A DNA stretch of 64,000 nt from Paraferrimonas sp. SM1919 (GTDB lineage: Bacteria; Pseudomonadota; Gammaproteobacteria; Enterobacterales; Shewanellaceae), in NCBI RefSeq assembly GCF_010993985.1, contig NZ_WINH01000021.1, positions 1-64,000 of the forward strand, given 5' to 3'. Both the position numbers and the translations under genes were made by a program. This document shows positions 34,018 through 43,979 of the stretch, piece after piece. Positions within the stretch are counted from its first letter, which is position 1. Each line of letters opens with the position of its first letter. The notes beneath the pieces were generated by a model. It searched no databases. It saw nothing but the letters and a program-made list of their open reading frames with translations, and was not told where the DNA came from.

Positions 34018-35367
34018 ATGAAACAAAGCCGAGCTTTTTTTAACGATTCAAAAATGCATTATAAAGTATTGGCGCTCGCTTTTCCCATGATCGTGTCAAA
34101 TATCACCACTCCGTTACTGGGGCTGGTAGATACAGCGGTATTGGGGCATTTAGATCAGGCTCATTATTTAGCGGGTGTGGCCTTTGGTTCTATGGTGCTG
34201 ACACTCTTGTTCTGGCTGCTTGGCTTTTTACGCATGAGTACCACAGGGCTAGTGGCGCAAGCCCTAGGGGCTAAAGATAATGACAAGCAGCTGCATATTT
34301 TAGGACAAGGGTTATTGCTGGCCTTGGTCTTTGCGCTGCTGATTGTGGCTTTGCAGGATGTGTGGCTAGGGGCCGCAGCTTACTTTTCAAATCCGAGTGC
34401 TTTGGTGCTTGGGGCTGCTAAAGATTATTATGGAATACGGGTGTATAGCGCGCCTTTTAGTTTAATGAACCTAGTGTTCCTAGGCTGGTTATTAGGGCGT
34501 CATCACCCCAAGGCGGCCATGTATTCGGTGGTATTGGCTAACCTATTAAATCTAGGCTTAGACTTGTATTTAGTACTGGTGCTGAAGTGGGGCGTAAAGG
34601 GCGCAGCTTGGGCGTCGTTAGTGGCTGAAATCGGCAGTTTTATGCTACTGGCTAGTTTTACACTTACCACCATTAGACAACAGTTATCAGCACGATGGCA
34701 ACAACTTTGGCTTAATTTGCAGCCTAAAGCCATGTTGCAACTGATGAGTTTAAATCGCGATATCTTTATTCGCTCTTTATGTTTACAAGCTGCCTTTTCT
34801 TTTATGACCTTTAAAGCGGCCAATATTGGTGAATTAGAGCTGGCCGCCAATGCCATTTTATTAAACTTTTTAATGCTGACCGCCTACGCTCTGGATGGCT
34901 TTGCCTATAGTGCCGAGGCCATGGTGGGTAAAGGTGTGGGAGCCAAAGACAAGCATCAGGTAAAACAGGCGGTTAATTACTCTTTGTTATGGAGTCTATT
35001 AGCCAGCCTTGGCTTCTCATTGGTATTTTTAGGCTTTGGTGAAGCCATATTAGGGGCCATGACCTCAATTACCGAGGTACAGCAAACGGCATTGGTGTAC
35101 TTGCCTTGGTTGGTGTGGATGCCGTTATTAGCGGTCACCTGTTATTTGTTTGATGGGGTGTATATTGGTGCAGCCAAGGGCCAAGTAATGCGTGACAGTA
35201 TGCTGGTTTCTAGCCTAGGGGTGTTTTTTCCAGTATGGCACTGGTTGAATTTAGATTATGGCAATCATGCTCTCTGGGGGGCACTCACCCTATTTATGTT
35301 AGCGAGAGGGATAACGTTGGCTGGGCATTACTATATCAGTATGGCCAATGATAGGTTTATTCGATAA
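34018..35367 (+). CDS. dinF: MATE-family efflux transporter, DinF-like
   Basis: 449 residues, 12 TM helices in two pseudo-symmetric halves. DinF-branch features: ALAFPMIVSNITTPLLGLVDTAVLGHL at the start (residues about 17-43), LRMSTTGLVAQALGAKD and ALDGFAYSAEAMVGKGVGAKD. Exports cations or bile-salt-like drugs using Na+ or H+; the substrate is unknown. In E. coli dinF follows lexA, while here it lies 10 kb away and has no visible SOS box. Followed by a strong terminator. Confidence 0.9.
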   Translation: MKQSRAFFNDSKMHYKVLALAFPMIVSNITTPLLGLVDTAVLGHLDQAHYLAGVAFGSMVLTLLFWLLGFLRMSTTGLVAQALGAKDNDKQLHILGQGLLLALVFALLIVALQDVWLGAAAYFSNPSALVLGAAKDYYGIRVYSAPFSLMNLVFLGWLLGRHHPKAAMYSVVLANLLNLGLDLYLVLVLKWGVKGAAWASLVAEIGSFMLLASFTLTTIRQQLSARWQQLWLNLQPKAMLQLMSLNRDIFIRSLCLQAAFSFMTFKAANIGELELAANAILLNFLMLTAYALDGFAYSAEAMVGKGVGAKDKHQVKQAVNYSLLWSLLASLGFSLVFLGFGEAILGAMTSITEVQQTALVYLPWLVWMPLLAVTCYLFDGVYIGAAKGQVMRDSMLVSSLGVFFPVWHWLNLDYGNHALWGALTLFMLARGITLAGHYYISMANDRFIR

Positions 35368-35371
35368 CAAA

Positions 35372-35392
35372 AAGGCCGCGGACAGCGGCCTT
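35372..35392 (+). terminator. intrinsic terminator (dinF; also usable for nfuA)
   Basis: AAGGCCGC-ggaca-GCGGCCTT hairpin followed by TTAATTTTTT on the plus strand, and A-rich on the other side. Confidence 0.88.
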
Positions 35393-35409
35393 AATTTTTT
35401 AGCCGTTGG

Positions 35410-35988
35410 TTACTGGTAAGAATGATCACCATGCTGATGTTCGGTGATATCACGAACACCTGTTAATTCCCCAGGGAATTGTTCCAGTAGTTGCTTTTCA
35501 ATACCGTTTTTCAGGGTAACATCTACCATTGAACAGCCGTTACAACCACCGCCAAACTGGATAACGGCAACACCGTCCGCGGTGAGTTCCATCAGGCTAA
35601 TATTGCCATTATGGCTAGCAAGTTGAGGATTAATTTCAGCTTGAATTACGTAGTTAATACGATCAATAAGGGGAGCGTCATCTTCAACCTTACGCATCTT
35701 TGCATTCGGCGCTTTTAAGGTCAGTTGCGAACCCATTTGATCGGTTTGTAAGTCGATACTGGCCTCTTCTAAGAAGGGAGCACTTTGCTCATCGACTAAA
35801 GCGTTGAAGCCAGAATATTCGATGGTAATATCGGTATCTTCCACAGCGTCAGCGGGGCAATAAGAAACACCACACTCAGCACCTGGAGTACCTGGATTAA
35901 TTACGAATACTCGAATGTTAGTCCCTTCAGGTTGGTCGGCAAGAAGCTTTGCAAAGTGTTGCTGGGCCGTTTCTGAAATAGCAATCAT
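35410..35988 (-). CDS. nfuA: NfuA, Fe-S cluster carrier
   Basis: 192 residues. The N-terminal degenerate A-type domain (residues 1-95, [16 protein letters not shown]) targets apo-proteins. The C-terminal Nfu domain has Cys149 and Cys152 ([11 protein letters not shown]) that bind a [4Fe-4S] cluster at the dimer interface. Supplies clusters under oxidative or iron stress. Length as in E. coli (191). Adjacent to comF on the same strand, as in E. coli where gntX and bioH also neighbour nfuA. Confidence 0.97.
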   Translation of the reverse strand: MIAISETAQQHFAKLLADQPEGTNIRVFVINPGTPGAECGVSYCPADAVEDTDITIEYSGFNALVDEQSAPFLEEASIDLQTDQMGSQLTLKAPNAKMRKVEDDAPLIDRINYVIQAEINPQLASHNGNISLMELTADGVAVIQFGGGCNGCSMVDVTLKNGIEKQLLEQFPGELTGVRDITEHQHGDHSYQ

Positions 35989-36101
35989 TTGGGGCGGACT
36001 CCAATAAAATATTTAATTTGGTAAATATCCGACTAAATTAGTCAAGTTTTGCCTAATCATACACCTATTCTGATTAATTGAAAATCCCAGAGAGGGTTAT
36101 T

Positions 36102-36830
36102 TTAGCGCTTGGCTCGCGCCCAGCAGCAAACAATAGCTTGCTTAAGCCCGAGCGCTTTGGCGGCTTCGTTAATGGTGGCACCAGTGGTATAAACGTCGTC
36201 GACTAGGGCGATATTGGCATCAGCAAGATTATGACGGCAATGGAAACTACCCAGTAAATTTCTTTGTCGCTGCTTGTTGTCTAATCCGGCTTGGTCTTGG
36301 GTTGGTTTAATTTTAAATAATTTATCATCCACTAATGGGGTGCTAAGTCTGTTTGATAAATCATTGGCAATCACCCAAGCAGGATTAAAGCCTCTGGCTT
36401 TTAATTTGTAAATATGACTAGGAATGGGCACTAAACTATTAATTTTAATTTGTGGAAATGCTTGCTTGAAGAGGCGGATTCGTTGTTGTAATAATTGGCA
36501 TAACACCGGTTGCAGAGCGAGCTGCCAACCACTTTTAAAACTTGGAATTTGTTGCCCTAGGGGACTGTGGTAATGGCAGGCGCTAATGACGATATGCTTT
36601 GGTTGGCAACAAGCTGCACACAGCAATGCATTTTTTGAAATCGGTTTATCACAGGATAAGCAATGGGCCCAAGGTTGACAGTATTCGAGGTAACAATATT
36701 GGCATAGAGCATACTTTTGCTGATGGGGTTGCTGGCACAACAAGCAGGCCTTAGGTACACTCTTGGCCATTCCTTGCAATAAGCTATGGCCTAGGTTTTG
36801 CCATTTTTGGCGCAATTTAGGTAACAGCAT
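36102..36830 (-). CDS. ComF/GntX-family phosphoribosyltransferase-like protein
   Basis: 242 residues from ATG 36830. N-terminal zinc-ribbon-like part with four CxxC or CxxCC groups (CLLCQQ, CQYCYLEYC, CLSCDK, CAACC) and a C-terminal type I PRTase domain with the PRPP loop NIALVDDVYTTGATINEAAK. ComF proteins assist DNA uptake in competent bacteria; GntX is the E. coli relative next to nfuA and bioH. Divergent from bioH, 17 bp apart. Confidence 0.92.
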   Translation of the reverse strand: MLLPKLRQKWQNLGHSLLQGMAKSVPKACLLCQQPHQQKYALCQYCYLEYCQPWAHCLSCDKPISKNALLCAACCQPKHIVISACHYHSPLGQQIPSFKSGWQLALQPVLCQLLQQRIRLFKQAFPQIKINSLVPIPSHIYKLKARGFNPAWVIANDLSNRLSTPLVDDKLFKIKPTQDQAGLDNKQRQRNLLGSFHCRHNLADANIALVDDVYTTGATINEAAKALGLKQAIVCCWARAKR

Positions 36831-36847
36831 AAAAGACACCAAACAAA

Positions 36848-37588
36848 ATGAATAATGAAAAATTACCCTTAGTTCTTATCCATGGATGGGGCATGAATGA
36901 TAGTGTGTTTAAACACTTATCCAATCAGTATAATGGCCATAAGGTAATCTTGCTTGAATTGCCGGGTCATGGTGATGCACTACCGGTGGAGGCAGAATTT
37001 GATTGTTGGTGCCAGCAACTTCAGCAGCAGTTGCCTGAGCGTTGCGTGTTAGCAGGCTGGTCATTAGGCGGGATGTTGGCAATGGCCCTAGCTCAACGCT
37101 TGCCTTCTCAGGTTGGCGGCTTAGTTACCATCGCGGCCTCTCCAAGTTTTAGTGAACGTGAGGATTGGCCTGGGATGAGGCCATCGGTGCTGCGTCAATT
37201 TGGCAGACAATTAGCGACCGACCACGCGACCACCATAGAACGTTTTATGGCTTTACAAGCTATGGGCAGCAGTTCTGCTAAAGATGATATCCGCTCGTTA
37301 AAAAAATCTGTATTAGCTAGGCCACTAGCAGCTCCCATCGCTTTACAGCAAGGGTTAGATTTCCTAGCAAATGTGGATCTGAGACAGCAATTAGCCACTA
37401 TCGACCAACCTTGGTTAAGGGTCTGGGGCAAACTCGATGGCTTGGTACCTGTGAAAGTGGCCAATAGGTGGCAGCATAATGCTAAAAGTCAGGATTTTAT
37501 TATTGCTAAAGCGTCTCATGCCCCTTTTGTCTCTCATCAACAGGAATTTGAACAGGGGTTAAGTCAATGGCTGCAAGAGCATTTTTAA
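36848..37588 (+). CDS. bioH: pimeloyl-ACP methyl ester esterase BioH
   Basis: 246 residues, alpha/beta hydrolase. Triad Ser72 (GWSLGG), Asp197 (GKLDGLVP) and His224 (ASHAPF); oxyanion HGWG at residues 12-15. Removes the methyl group from pimeloyl-ACP to end the fatty-acid phase of biotin synthesis. Slightly shorter than E. coli BioH (256). Its 3' end overlaps the next gene by 22 nt, suggesting co-transcription. Confidence 0.93.
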   Translation: MNNEKLPLVLIHGWGMNDSVFKHLSNQYNGHKVILLELPGHGDALPVEAEFDCWCQQLQQQLPERCVLAGWSLGGMLAMALAQRLPSQVGGLVTIAASPSFSEREDWPGMRPSVLRQFGRQLATDHATTIERFMALQAMGSSSAKDDIRSLKKSVLARPLAAPIALQQGLDFLANVDLRQQLATIDQPWLRVWGKLDGLVPVKVANRWQHNAKSQDFIIAKASHAPFVSHQQEFEQGLSQWLQEHF

Positions 37589-38454
37589 TCTTAATTTTTG
37601 TTTGGTTGGGCAGTGGCTGTGTTGAACCAATAAAGACACCGCAATTGCAATGTTGGCAATCGACATCAATCCAAGAAAATAATACTGGACAATTTACACT
37701 ATTAAATTGGAATATTTATAAGCAAGCCGATGATCCTAATTGGCAGCAAGGGTATTTAACTCTGTTAAACCAATATGCTGTTGATGTAAGCGCTTTACAA
37801 GAAGTCAACTTAGCACCGTTACAGGCGTTTTGGCCACAGGAATATGGGCTGCAATATACACCTAATCTATTGTTATCATCAGGTCAGTTCTCAGGTGTTT
37901 TAAATACATCGAAATGGCAATTGTTGCAGGCAAAACCACTTTTGAGTGATGTCTTAGAGCCTATTAGTGCGACCCCTAAGGCAGCCATAATGAGTATATA
38001 TAAACTTGATAATGAAAATATGTTAAGGGTGATCAACGTACATGCAATTAACTTTGTCTCTGATGCAAGTTATGCCGCACAATTGCAGCAGTTACAGGTG
38101 GAATTGTCGATTGCAGAGTTGCCGACTTTGCTAGTAGGTGATTTTAATAGTTGGAGCGATAGCCGACTAATGCTACTTGAGCAGTTAGCCAAGCGGCATC
38201 AATTAAAACCATTAGAGTTTGAAAATGACCAACAGATTAAACGCTTCTTAGGAGATAAACTTGATCATATTTTTTATTCGGAACATCTAAAGCCTATAAA
38301 AGCATGGGCGTTAGCCCAAGCATGGGGTTCGGATCATAATCCGATGTTAGCCAGATTTGAGTTAATTAAAAAGGTTCAGACACTCGATCAAGTTGCTAAG
38401 CAACCAGATTGCAGTGGCCGACAACAAAGACCTAAAAACATACAAGGAAAGTAA
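37567..38454 (+). CDS. endonuclease/exonuclease/phosphatase (EEP) family protein, probably exported
   Basis: 295 residues. N-terminus MAARAFLILIFVWLGSGC looks like a signal peptide with a possible lipobox Cys18. EEP catalytic strands are present: TLLNWNIYK, SALQEVNL (metal Glu), LLVGDFNSWSD, LDHIFYS and GSDHNPMLA (catalytic His). Substrate may be nucleic acid, a phospholipid or an inositol phosphate; the export signal argues against a DNA repair role. The start overlaps bioH by 22 nt, and the 3' end overlaps no true coding sequence of cls. Confidence 0.85.
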   Translation: MAARAFLILIFVWLGSGCVEPIKTPQLQCWQSTSIQENNTGQFTLLNWNIYKQADDPNWQQGYLTLLNQYAVDVSALQEVNLAPLQAFWPQEYGLQYTPNLLLSSGQFSGVLNTSKWQLLQAKPLLSDVLEPISATPKAAIMSIYKLDNENMLRVINVHAINFVSDASYAAQLQQLQVELSIAELPTLLVGDFNSWSDSRLMLLEQLAKRHQLKPLEFENDQQIKRFLGDKLDHIFYSEHLKPIKAWALAQAWGSDHNPMLARFELIKKVQTLDQVAKQPDCSGRQQRPKNIQGK

Positions 38455-38461
38455 AGTTTAT

Positions 38462-39904
38462 ATGGATCATTTTTATCAAGTTCTTTCGATAATTATTGTG
38501 GGCTTATATTGGTTGCTGGTAGCAACCGTTTCCTTTCGCATAGCGCTTAAGCGGAGGGCCTTTGGAGTCTCAATCGCTTGGTTATTATTAATTTACATTC
38601 TTCCTATTGTTGGCGTGGCAGTTTATCTGTTATTTGGTGAGCTTAATCTTGGTCAAATGCGCTCTAAACGAGCATTAAATATGTTTCGTCATTATCGTCG
38701 TTGGTTTGAAGATATAAAGCCCAATAGCAAGCAATTGTCAGCTCATGCCCGTCCAATTCATGAACTCAGTTTGCGCAGATTAGGGATCCCAAGTCAGTTT
38801 GGCCATGACATCAAACTTTTTAGTGATACGGAGTTAATTTTAAGCGCCTTAATCGACGATATTAATCAGGCACAGACTTCCATCGCGATGGAGTTTTATA
38901 TTTGGCAACCAGGCGGTCTTGCTGATGAAGTTGCCAGCGCCCTTATAGAGGCCAGTAAACGTGGTGTGAAAATTCGCTTATTGCTTGATGCTGCCGGTTC
39001 TAAGGTGTTTTTTAGCACTAAATGGCCAGCTCGTTTTAAAGGCGAAGGTATTGAAGTGGTTAAAGCCTTAGGGGTACATCCTTTGCGGATGTTTATGCGT
39101 CGACTGGATTTAAGACAACATCGTAAAATTGTCGTTATTGACGACAAAGTTGCTTATACCGGTTCAATGAATTTAGTGGATGCGCGTTACTTTAAGACGG
39201 GTGCTGGTGTGGGGCAGTGGATTGATATCATGGTGCGTATACAAGGCCCAAGTGTACCGGTATTAAGCAGTGTGCAAGCATGGGATTGGGAATTTGAAAC
39301 CGGTCAACGTTATCTGCAAGAAATTTCTCGCCAGTCATCACAACATTATGAGGATAACTATGCGTTACAAGTTATCCCATCTGGCCATGGTTTGCCTGAA
39401 AATGTGATCCAACAAATTTTATTGTTAAATATTCATCATGCGCAAAAATCCATTATATTAACCTCCCCTTATTTTGTACCCAGTGAATCCTTGCTTGAAG
39501 CTCTTAAGATGGCAGCCTATCGGGGAGTAAAAGTACAACTGATTGTGCCATTAAAAAATGATTCTCTAATGGTTGGTTGGGCGAGTCGTTCGTATTTTGC
39601 CGAATTGCTAGAGGCTGGGGTAGAAATTCATCAGTTTGATGGTGGTTTGTTACATACCAAATCCATGCTTGTTGATGGTGAGCACAGTTTGATTGGAACC
39701 GTAAATTTAGATATTCGCTCGCTACGATTAAATTCTGAAGTGTCACTGGCAATTGACTCGCCAGCATTTTGTCAGCAGTTGCATCAACTTTTAGAGAGTT
39801 ACCTGCAAAGTGCCAAACCGCTGAGCTTAGCTAATTGGCGACAGCGACCGACTTATAAAAAGCTTTTGGAGCAGTTTTTTTATATGTTCGGTCCATTGCT
39901 GTAG
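38462..39904 (+). CDS. cls: cardiolipin synthase (phospholipase D family)
   Basis: 480 residues from ATG 38462; upstream in-frame codons reach into the preceding gene and lack a ribosome site. Two N-terminal TM helices (about 5-25, 38-58), then two PLD HKD motifs: His220-Lys222-Asp227 (HRKIVVIDD) and His398-Lys400-Asp405 (HTKSMLVDGE). Condenses phosphatidylglycerol to cardiolipin at the inner membrane. Length and layout match E. coli ClsA (486). Functionally linked to plsB earlier in the window. Confidence 0.95.
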   Translation: MDHFYQVLSIIIVGLYWLLVATVSFRIALKRRAFGVSIAWLLLIYILPIVGVAVYLLFGELNLGQMRSKRALNMFRHYRRWFEDIKPNSKQLSAHARPIHELSLRRLGIPSQFGHDIKLFSDTELILSALIDDINQAQTSIAMEFYIWQPGGLADEVASALIEASKRGVKIRLLLDAAGSKVFFSTKWPARFKGEGIEVVKALGVHPLRMFMRRLDLRQHRKIVVIDDKVAYTGSMNLVDARYFKTGAGVGQWIDIMVRIQGPSVPVLSSVQAWDWEFETGQRYLQEISRQSSQHYEDNYALQVIPSGHGLPENVIQQILLLNIHHAQKSIILTSPYFVPSESLLEALKMAAYRGVKVQLIVPLKNDSLMVGWASRSYFAELLEAGVEIHQFDGGLLHTKSMLVDGEHSLIGTVNLDIRSLRLNSEVSLAIDSPAFCQQLHQLLESYLQSAKPLSLANWRQRPTYKKLLEQFFYMFGPLL

Positions 39905-39946
39905 GGTAAATACTTGTTTGATATTTAAACGATACTGGGTGATAAT

Positions 39947-39963
39947 TGTATGATAATCATACA
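39947..39963. promoter_or_regulatory. 17-bp palindrome upstream of the 39981 gene
   Basis: TGTATGAT-A-ATCATACA, a perfect 8-bp inverted repeat with one central base, 18 bp before the ATG. Operator-like in size; the binding protein is unknown. Confidence 0.35.
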
Positions 39964-39980
39964 CCTATTGGCCGGTATCT

Positions 39981-40469
39981 ATGTTTTTAGTATCTAATTA
40001 CCCTCAAGTACCGATAGCGACCTCTTCTGTAGCTGCGGACAGGCTTGCCGTGCAAGCGCAAAAGCCGGTTACCTTCGCCCCTGCTAAAAAATTAGCTAAG
40101 ACCGCGGCTGAGCAGGCAATAGATCCCAAAAAACAACCAGCTTATAAACAACCGAAATCTAAACAGTGGCTGTGTGCTAATCGTTCGGATGAGCTTGATG
40201 ACGCATTATCAGATAATCAACCACCAACATTAACTTGGCAGCTAGGTCAGACATTTACCATCATGCACTGGATGAGCTATGCTCGACCAGTTATTGCTCG
40301 TAAAGATGTCAAAATTGCCGAATCGTTGCAGCCGGTTCAATATAGTCAATTACCATCACAACCTGTGCAGCGGTGTGTAAATAAAAAAACCGCTGAGCAG
40401 GTTGTCAGCGGTCGTTATTTGGCAAGCTCTCTATCAAAAGCTACAGCTAAATTTACTCAATGTGTTTAA
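39981..40469 (+). CDS. hypothetical protein overlapping the tex terminator
   Basis: 162 residues, basic, Pro/Gln/Lys-rich in the first 65 residues (PAKKLAKTAAEQAIDPKKQP), with three Cys and no membrane segment. No family recognised. It ends one base from the convergent tex gene, and its last 27 codons contain the tex terminator hairpin, so its real 3' end and even its coding status are uncertain. In its favour: an intact frame of 489 bp with an upstream palindrome. Could be a lineage-specific small protein. Confidence 0.45.
   Translation: MFLVSNYPQVPIATSSVAADRLAVQAQKPVTFAPAKKLAKTAAEQAIDPKKQPAYKQPKSKQWLCANRSDELDDALSDNQPPTLTWQLGQTFTIMHWMSYARPVIARKDVKIAESLQPVQYSQLPSQPVQRCVNKKTAEQVVSGRYLASSLSKATAKFTQCV
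40389..40412 (-). terminator. intrinsic terminator of tex
   Basis: ACCGCTGA (40389-40396) pairs with TCAGCGGT (40405-40412), followed on the minus strand by T7ATTT. It lies about 60 nt past the tex stop and inside the opposing hypothetical gene. Confidence 0.8.
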
Positions 40470-40470
40470 G

Positions 40471-42783
40471 TTACTTTTTTAATTTAGCCAAAGCGTCAGC
40501 AAAAGCATTTCCCATAGCGCCGTTTTGACTTGGTTGAGACGGTGCTTTTGCTTGGGTGCGAATAGGTTTACGATCCCTTGGGCTGGCTTGTTTATCCATA
40601 GGGCTTGGCGCTTTATCAGTAAGACGCATTGTCAGACTGATACGTTTGCGTGGTGCATCCACTTCCATTACCTTTACTTTTACCACATCACCCGCTTTTA
40701 CCACTTTAGATGGATCGTCAATGAACTTGTCGCTCAGTGCAGAAATATGCACTAAACCATCTTGATGAACACCGATATCAACAAAGGCACCAAAGTTAGC
40801 AACGTTAGTGACCACCCCTTCAAGTATCATTTCTGGATAGAGATCAGCTATGGTATTTACCCCTTCTTTAAATTCAGCGGTTTTGAATTCACCACGAGGG
40901 TCGCGACCAGGTTTTTCCAGCTCTTTGAGAATGTCATTAATGGTCGGCAGACCAAAATCTTCAGATACAAAGGCTTTAGCATCAATTTTGCGTAGGTTAT
41001 CGCGATTACCAATAAGGCTAGCCACATCTAATTGCACGCTTTGGGCCATGGCTTGTACTAATTCATAGGTTTCAGGGTGAACACCAGAGCTATCTAAGGC
41101 GTTATCGCCCCCTTGAATGCGTAAAAATCCGGCAGCTTGTTCGTAAGCTTTAGGGCCTAAGCGCGGAACACTCAATAGTTCTTTACGGTTTTTAAAGGCA
41201 CCATTAAGATCTCGATAGGCAACAATATTATTCGCAAGAGTCTTAGATAGTCCGGCAACACGAGCCAGTAATGGTGCGGATGCCATATTAATTTCGACAC
41301 CGACACCGTTAACACAATCCTCTACTACGTTATCAAGGGATTGGGCAAGTTGTGATTGACTTACATCATGTTGATATTGACCCACACCTATGGCCTTGGG
41401 TTCGATTTTTACTAGCTCAGCCAATGGGTCTTGCAGACGACGGGCAATCGATACCGCACCACGAATTGATACGTCTAAATCTGGGAACTCTTTGGCAGCA
41501 AGTTCTGAGGCTGAGTAAACAGAAGCTCCAGCTTCGCTTACCATAATTTTTTGCGCTTTTAACTCTGGTATATCGCTAAGTAATTCACCGGCGAGTTTGT
41601 CAGTTTCTCTAGAAGCCGTTCCATTACCCACTGCAATCAATTCGATTTTGTGCATTTTCGCTAACGTTGCCAATGCTCGCTTAGATTTTTCCCATTGATT
41701 TTGTGGTGCATGGGGATAAATTGTGGTGTGGGCAACCAGTTTGCCGGTGTTGTCTACACAGGCGACCTTTACCCCAGTTCTAAGGCCGGGATCTAATCCC
41801 ATGGTCGCCTTGCGGCCCGCAGGAGCGGCCATTAATAAATCGCCTAAGTTACGAGCAAAAACTTTAATGGCTTCAGTTTCAGCATTTTCACGCAATTTGC
41901 TAATAAGTTCATTCTCGAGGTGCAAGGCAACTTTGATTCGCCAAGTCCAACTGATCACTGTCGTTAACCATTTATCAGCGGCACGACCTGAAGCGACAAT
42001 TCCTAGGTGTTCACGGATCAATTGCTCCCCGGCAGCATGTTGCATATTGTCTTGGGCACTAGGATCCGCATTTAAGGCAATAGATAATATGCCTTCATTG
42101 CGACCTCGGAGCATGGCTAATGCACGGTGTGAAGGCACTTGGCTTAATGGCTCAGAATGCTCAAAATAATCTCGAAATTTTTCACCAGCCGCCTCTTGGC
42201 CAGCGATAACTTTTGCCTCAACGGTCGCTTCTCGCGATAAGTAGTCGCGAACTTTTTGTAATAGGTTGGCATCTTCGGCAAAGCGTTCCATTAAAATATA
42301 ACGCGCCCCATCTAAGGCTGCTTTAGTATCGTTAATGTCTTGGTCATTATTTAAGAATGCTTGTGCTTCATGTTCCGGATCTAAGGTAGGATCAGCGATA
42401 AGCATGTCTGCCAATGGCTCAAGTCCAGCTTCTTTAGCGATTTCCCCTTTGGTACGACGCTTAGGTTTATATGGCAGATATAAATCTTCAAGGCGGTTTT
42501 TGGTATCGGCCGCTTCAATAGCTGCTTTTAGCTCGGGGGTAAGCTTATCTTGCTGCTCAATACTTGCCAGGATCACTTGGCGACGATCATTAAGTTCGGT
42601 TAAGTAAGTTAAGCGCTCTGCTAAGTTACGTAATTGAGTATCGTCTAAACCACCGGTTTTCTCTTTACGATAGCGGGCGATAAATGGCACGGTAGCCCCT
42701 TCATCTAATAGGGCGATAGTCGCTTGTACTTGGCTAGGTTGAACTTGCAGTTCACTAGCAATGATATGAGGGATAGACTGCAT
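40471..42783 (-). CDS. tex: Tex, S1-domain RNA-binding transcription accessory protein
   Basis: 770 residues. Domain order: N-terminal helical Tex region ([17 protein letters not shown]), YqgF/RNase H-like fold ([17 protein letters not shown]), helix-hairpin-helix pair ([20 protein letters not shown]...[19 protein letters not shown]; quoted parts are separate) and a C-terminal S1 domain ([18 protein letters not shown]...) at about 645-715, then a Ser/Pro/Lys tail. Binds RNA and influences transcription and virulence genes in several bacteria. In E. coli (YhgF) it also neighbours greB and ompR, as here. Confidence 0.96.
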   Translation of the reverse strand: MQSIPHIIASELQVQPSQVQATIALLDEGATVPFIARYRKEKTGGLDDTQLRNLAERLTYLTELNDRRQVILASIEQQDKLTPELKAAIEAADTKNRLEDLYLPYKPKRRTKGEIAKEAGLEPLADMLIADPTLDPEHEAQAFLNNDQDINDTKAALDGARYILMERFAEDANLLQKVRDYLSREATVEAKVIAGQEAAGEKFRDYFEHSEPLSQVPSHRALAMLRGRNEGILSIALNADPSAQDNMQHAAGEQLIREHLGIVASGRAADKWLTTVISWTWRIKVALHLENELISKLRENAETEAIKVFARNLGDLLMAAPAGRKATMGLDPGLRTGVKVACVDNTGKLVAHTTIYPHAPQNQWEKSKRALATLAKMHKIELIAVGNGTASRETDKLAGELLSDIPELKAQKIMVSEAGASVYSASELAAKEFPDLDVSIRGAVSIARRLQDPLAELVKIEPKAIGVGQYQHDVSQSQLAQSLDNVVEDCVNGVGVEINMASAPLLARVAGLSKTLANNIVAYRDLNGAFKNRKELLSVPRLGPKAYEQAAGFLRIQGGDNALDSSGVHPETYELVQAMAQSVQLDVASLIGNRDNLRKIDAKAFVSEDFGLPTINDILKELEKPGRDPRGEFKTAEFKEGVNTIADLYPEMILEGVVTNVANFGAFVDIGVHQDGLVHISALSDKFIDDPSKVVKAGDVVKVKVMEVDAPRKRISLTMRLTDKAPSPMDKQASPRDRKPIRTQAKAPSQPSQNGAMGNAFADALAKLKK

Positions 42784-42889
42784 CTGGGTCTCTTAATTGA
42801 ATTTAATATCCTTATGGCTAGCACTTTAGCATAGCGGCAGAATTTGGGAAGACTCAACTGTATAAAAAATCAGTGGTTAGCCGTCGTGT

Positions 42890-43219
42890 TCAGTTAAGTT
42901 GCAGGTCATGATGTATTTTAAAAGCATGGGTTGCTGCCTCAACGGTGATGGCAACAACGACGCCAGTAAACATGATTCCAATTAACGAAATAAATAGGGC
43001 GATGATTTTGGTTGTTTTAAGGCTGGGCACTCTATCACCGTATCCAACAGTAAAAGCAGTGATAAATGACCAGTAGAAGGTTTCGAATTTAGGCCATTGT
43101 TGTATATGGCCGACAATTTGCCCCAGCAAGCTAATCAGCAACATAAAGGCAACTAATAATGGACTGGACAGCTGCAATGCAACCCACAAGGTCTTGAGGA
43201 AATCAATAGTAAAAGCCAT
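42890..43219 (-). CDS. two-TM potassium channel protein
   Basis: 109 residues: TM1 (about 17-38), pore helix and selectivity filter TVGYGD (57-62), TM2 (about 70-92). This is the minimal KcsA-like 2TM channel with no RCK or other regulatory domain; four copies would form a pore. A short C-terminal tail (THAFKIHHDLQLN) is all that could gate it. Shewanella and relatives often carry such a gene next to greB. Monocistronic and divergent from greB. Confidence 0.9.
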   Translation of the reverse strand: MAFTIDFLKTLWVALQLSSPLLVAFMLLISLLGQIVGHIQQWPKFETFYWSFITAFTVGYGDRVPSLKTTKIIALFISLIGIMFTGVVVAITVEAATHAFKIHHDLQLN

Positions 43220-43342
43220 GATGGTATTTTTCTTAAGTAAAGTTAATCATTGTTATAACAGTTAGCGTTTGCAGGTCAATGGGTTTAGATAAACAACACT
43301 TATTTGCTACTATTGTGCCATCCAATAAGAGGTTTAAAAACG

Positions 43343-43819
43343 TTGAAAACAAATATTATTACTCGCGAAGGCTTTAACAAGTTAAATAAAGAGCATGATT
43401 TTCTTTGGCGTGAGGAGCGTCCTGAAGTGACTAAGAAAGTTGCTTGGGCCGCGAGTTTGGGAGACCGCTCTGAGAATGCCGATTACCAATACAACAAAAA
43501 AAGGTTAAGAGAGATCGATCGTCGCGTTCGTTTTTTAAGAAAATATTTAGAAAACGTGAAAGTGGTTGATTACTCACCTCAACAAGATGGCAAGGTGTTC
43601 TTTGGGGCTTGGGTAGAAGTAGAAAACGATGATGAAGTCATTAAGCGTTTTCGCATTGTTGGCCCTGAAGAGATATATGGCCGCAAAGACTACATATCGA
43701 TCGATTCACCGATGGCCAGAGCCTTACTAAAAAAAGAGGTCGATGACGAGGCAGAAGTCCAAACCCCAAGTGGTGTCGTGGTTTGGACTGTCTTGGATAT
43801 CAGTTATCAAGCCGATTAA
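43343..43819 (+). CDS. greB: transcript cleavage factor GreB
   Basis: 158 residues if translation starts at TTG 43343, which gives MKTNIITREGFNKL, collinear with E. coli GreB (158 aa); AGAGG lies 10 nt upstream. Upstream codons give an unrelated extension. N-terminal coiled coil carries the acidic tip (GDRSENADYQYNKKR), and the C-terminal FKBP-like domain includes RFRIVGPEEI and DYISIDSPMARALL. Rescues backtracked RNA polymerase by inducing cleavage of the transcript. The TTG start is a point for automatic callers to miss. Confidence 0.95.
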   Translation: MKTNIITREGFNKLNKEHDFLWREERPEVTKKVAWAASLGDRSENADYQYNKKRLREIDRRVRFLRKYLENVKVVDYSPQQDGKVFFGAWVEVENDDEVIKRFRIVGPEEIYGRKDYISIDSPMARALLKKEVDDEAEVQTPSGVVVWTVLDISYQAD

Positions 43820-43909
43820 CCAGTATTGCTCGATTTGCGACAGTATTAAATTCTGTTAACTATATAAAAAATGTAACAATTTTCTAAGCTATTTTGATTG
43901 AGCACAACT

Positions 43910-43937
43910 TTGACTTACGGCTATTGGCGAGTATATT
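43910..43937 (+). promoter_or_regulatory. ompR promoter (sigma-70 type)
   Basis: -35 TTGACT (43910-43915), 16-bp spacer, -10 TATATT (43932-43937), 43 bp before the ompR ATG, which has AAGGAACA as ribosome site. Confidence 0.6.
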
Positions 43938-43979
43938 GGTCAATATATGACTTACAAAATCAGCTTTTAAGGAACAATT

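Noticed and set aside
34018..35367. SOS control of dinF
   Set aside because: No CTG-N10-CAG box is present upstream in the 15-bp gap or in the adjacent deacetylase 5' end that I could see.
36054..36069. 16-bp string TAATCATACACCTATT, also at 39954-39969
   Set aside because: A single 16-mer match is about what chance gives in 64 kb; the contexts differ.
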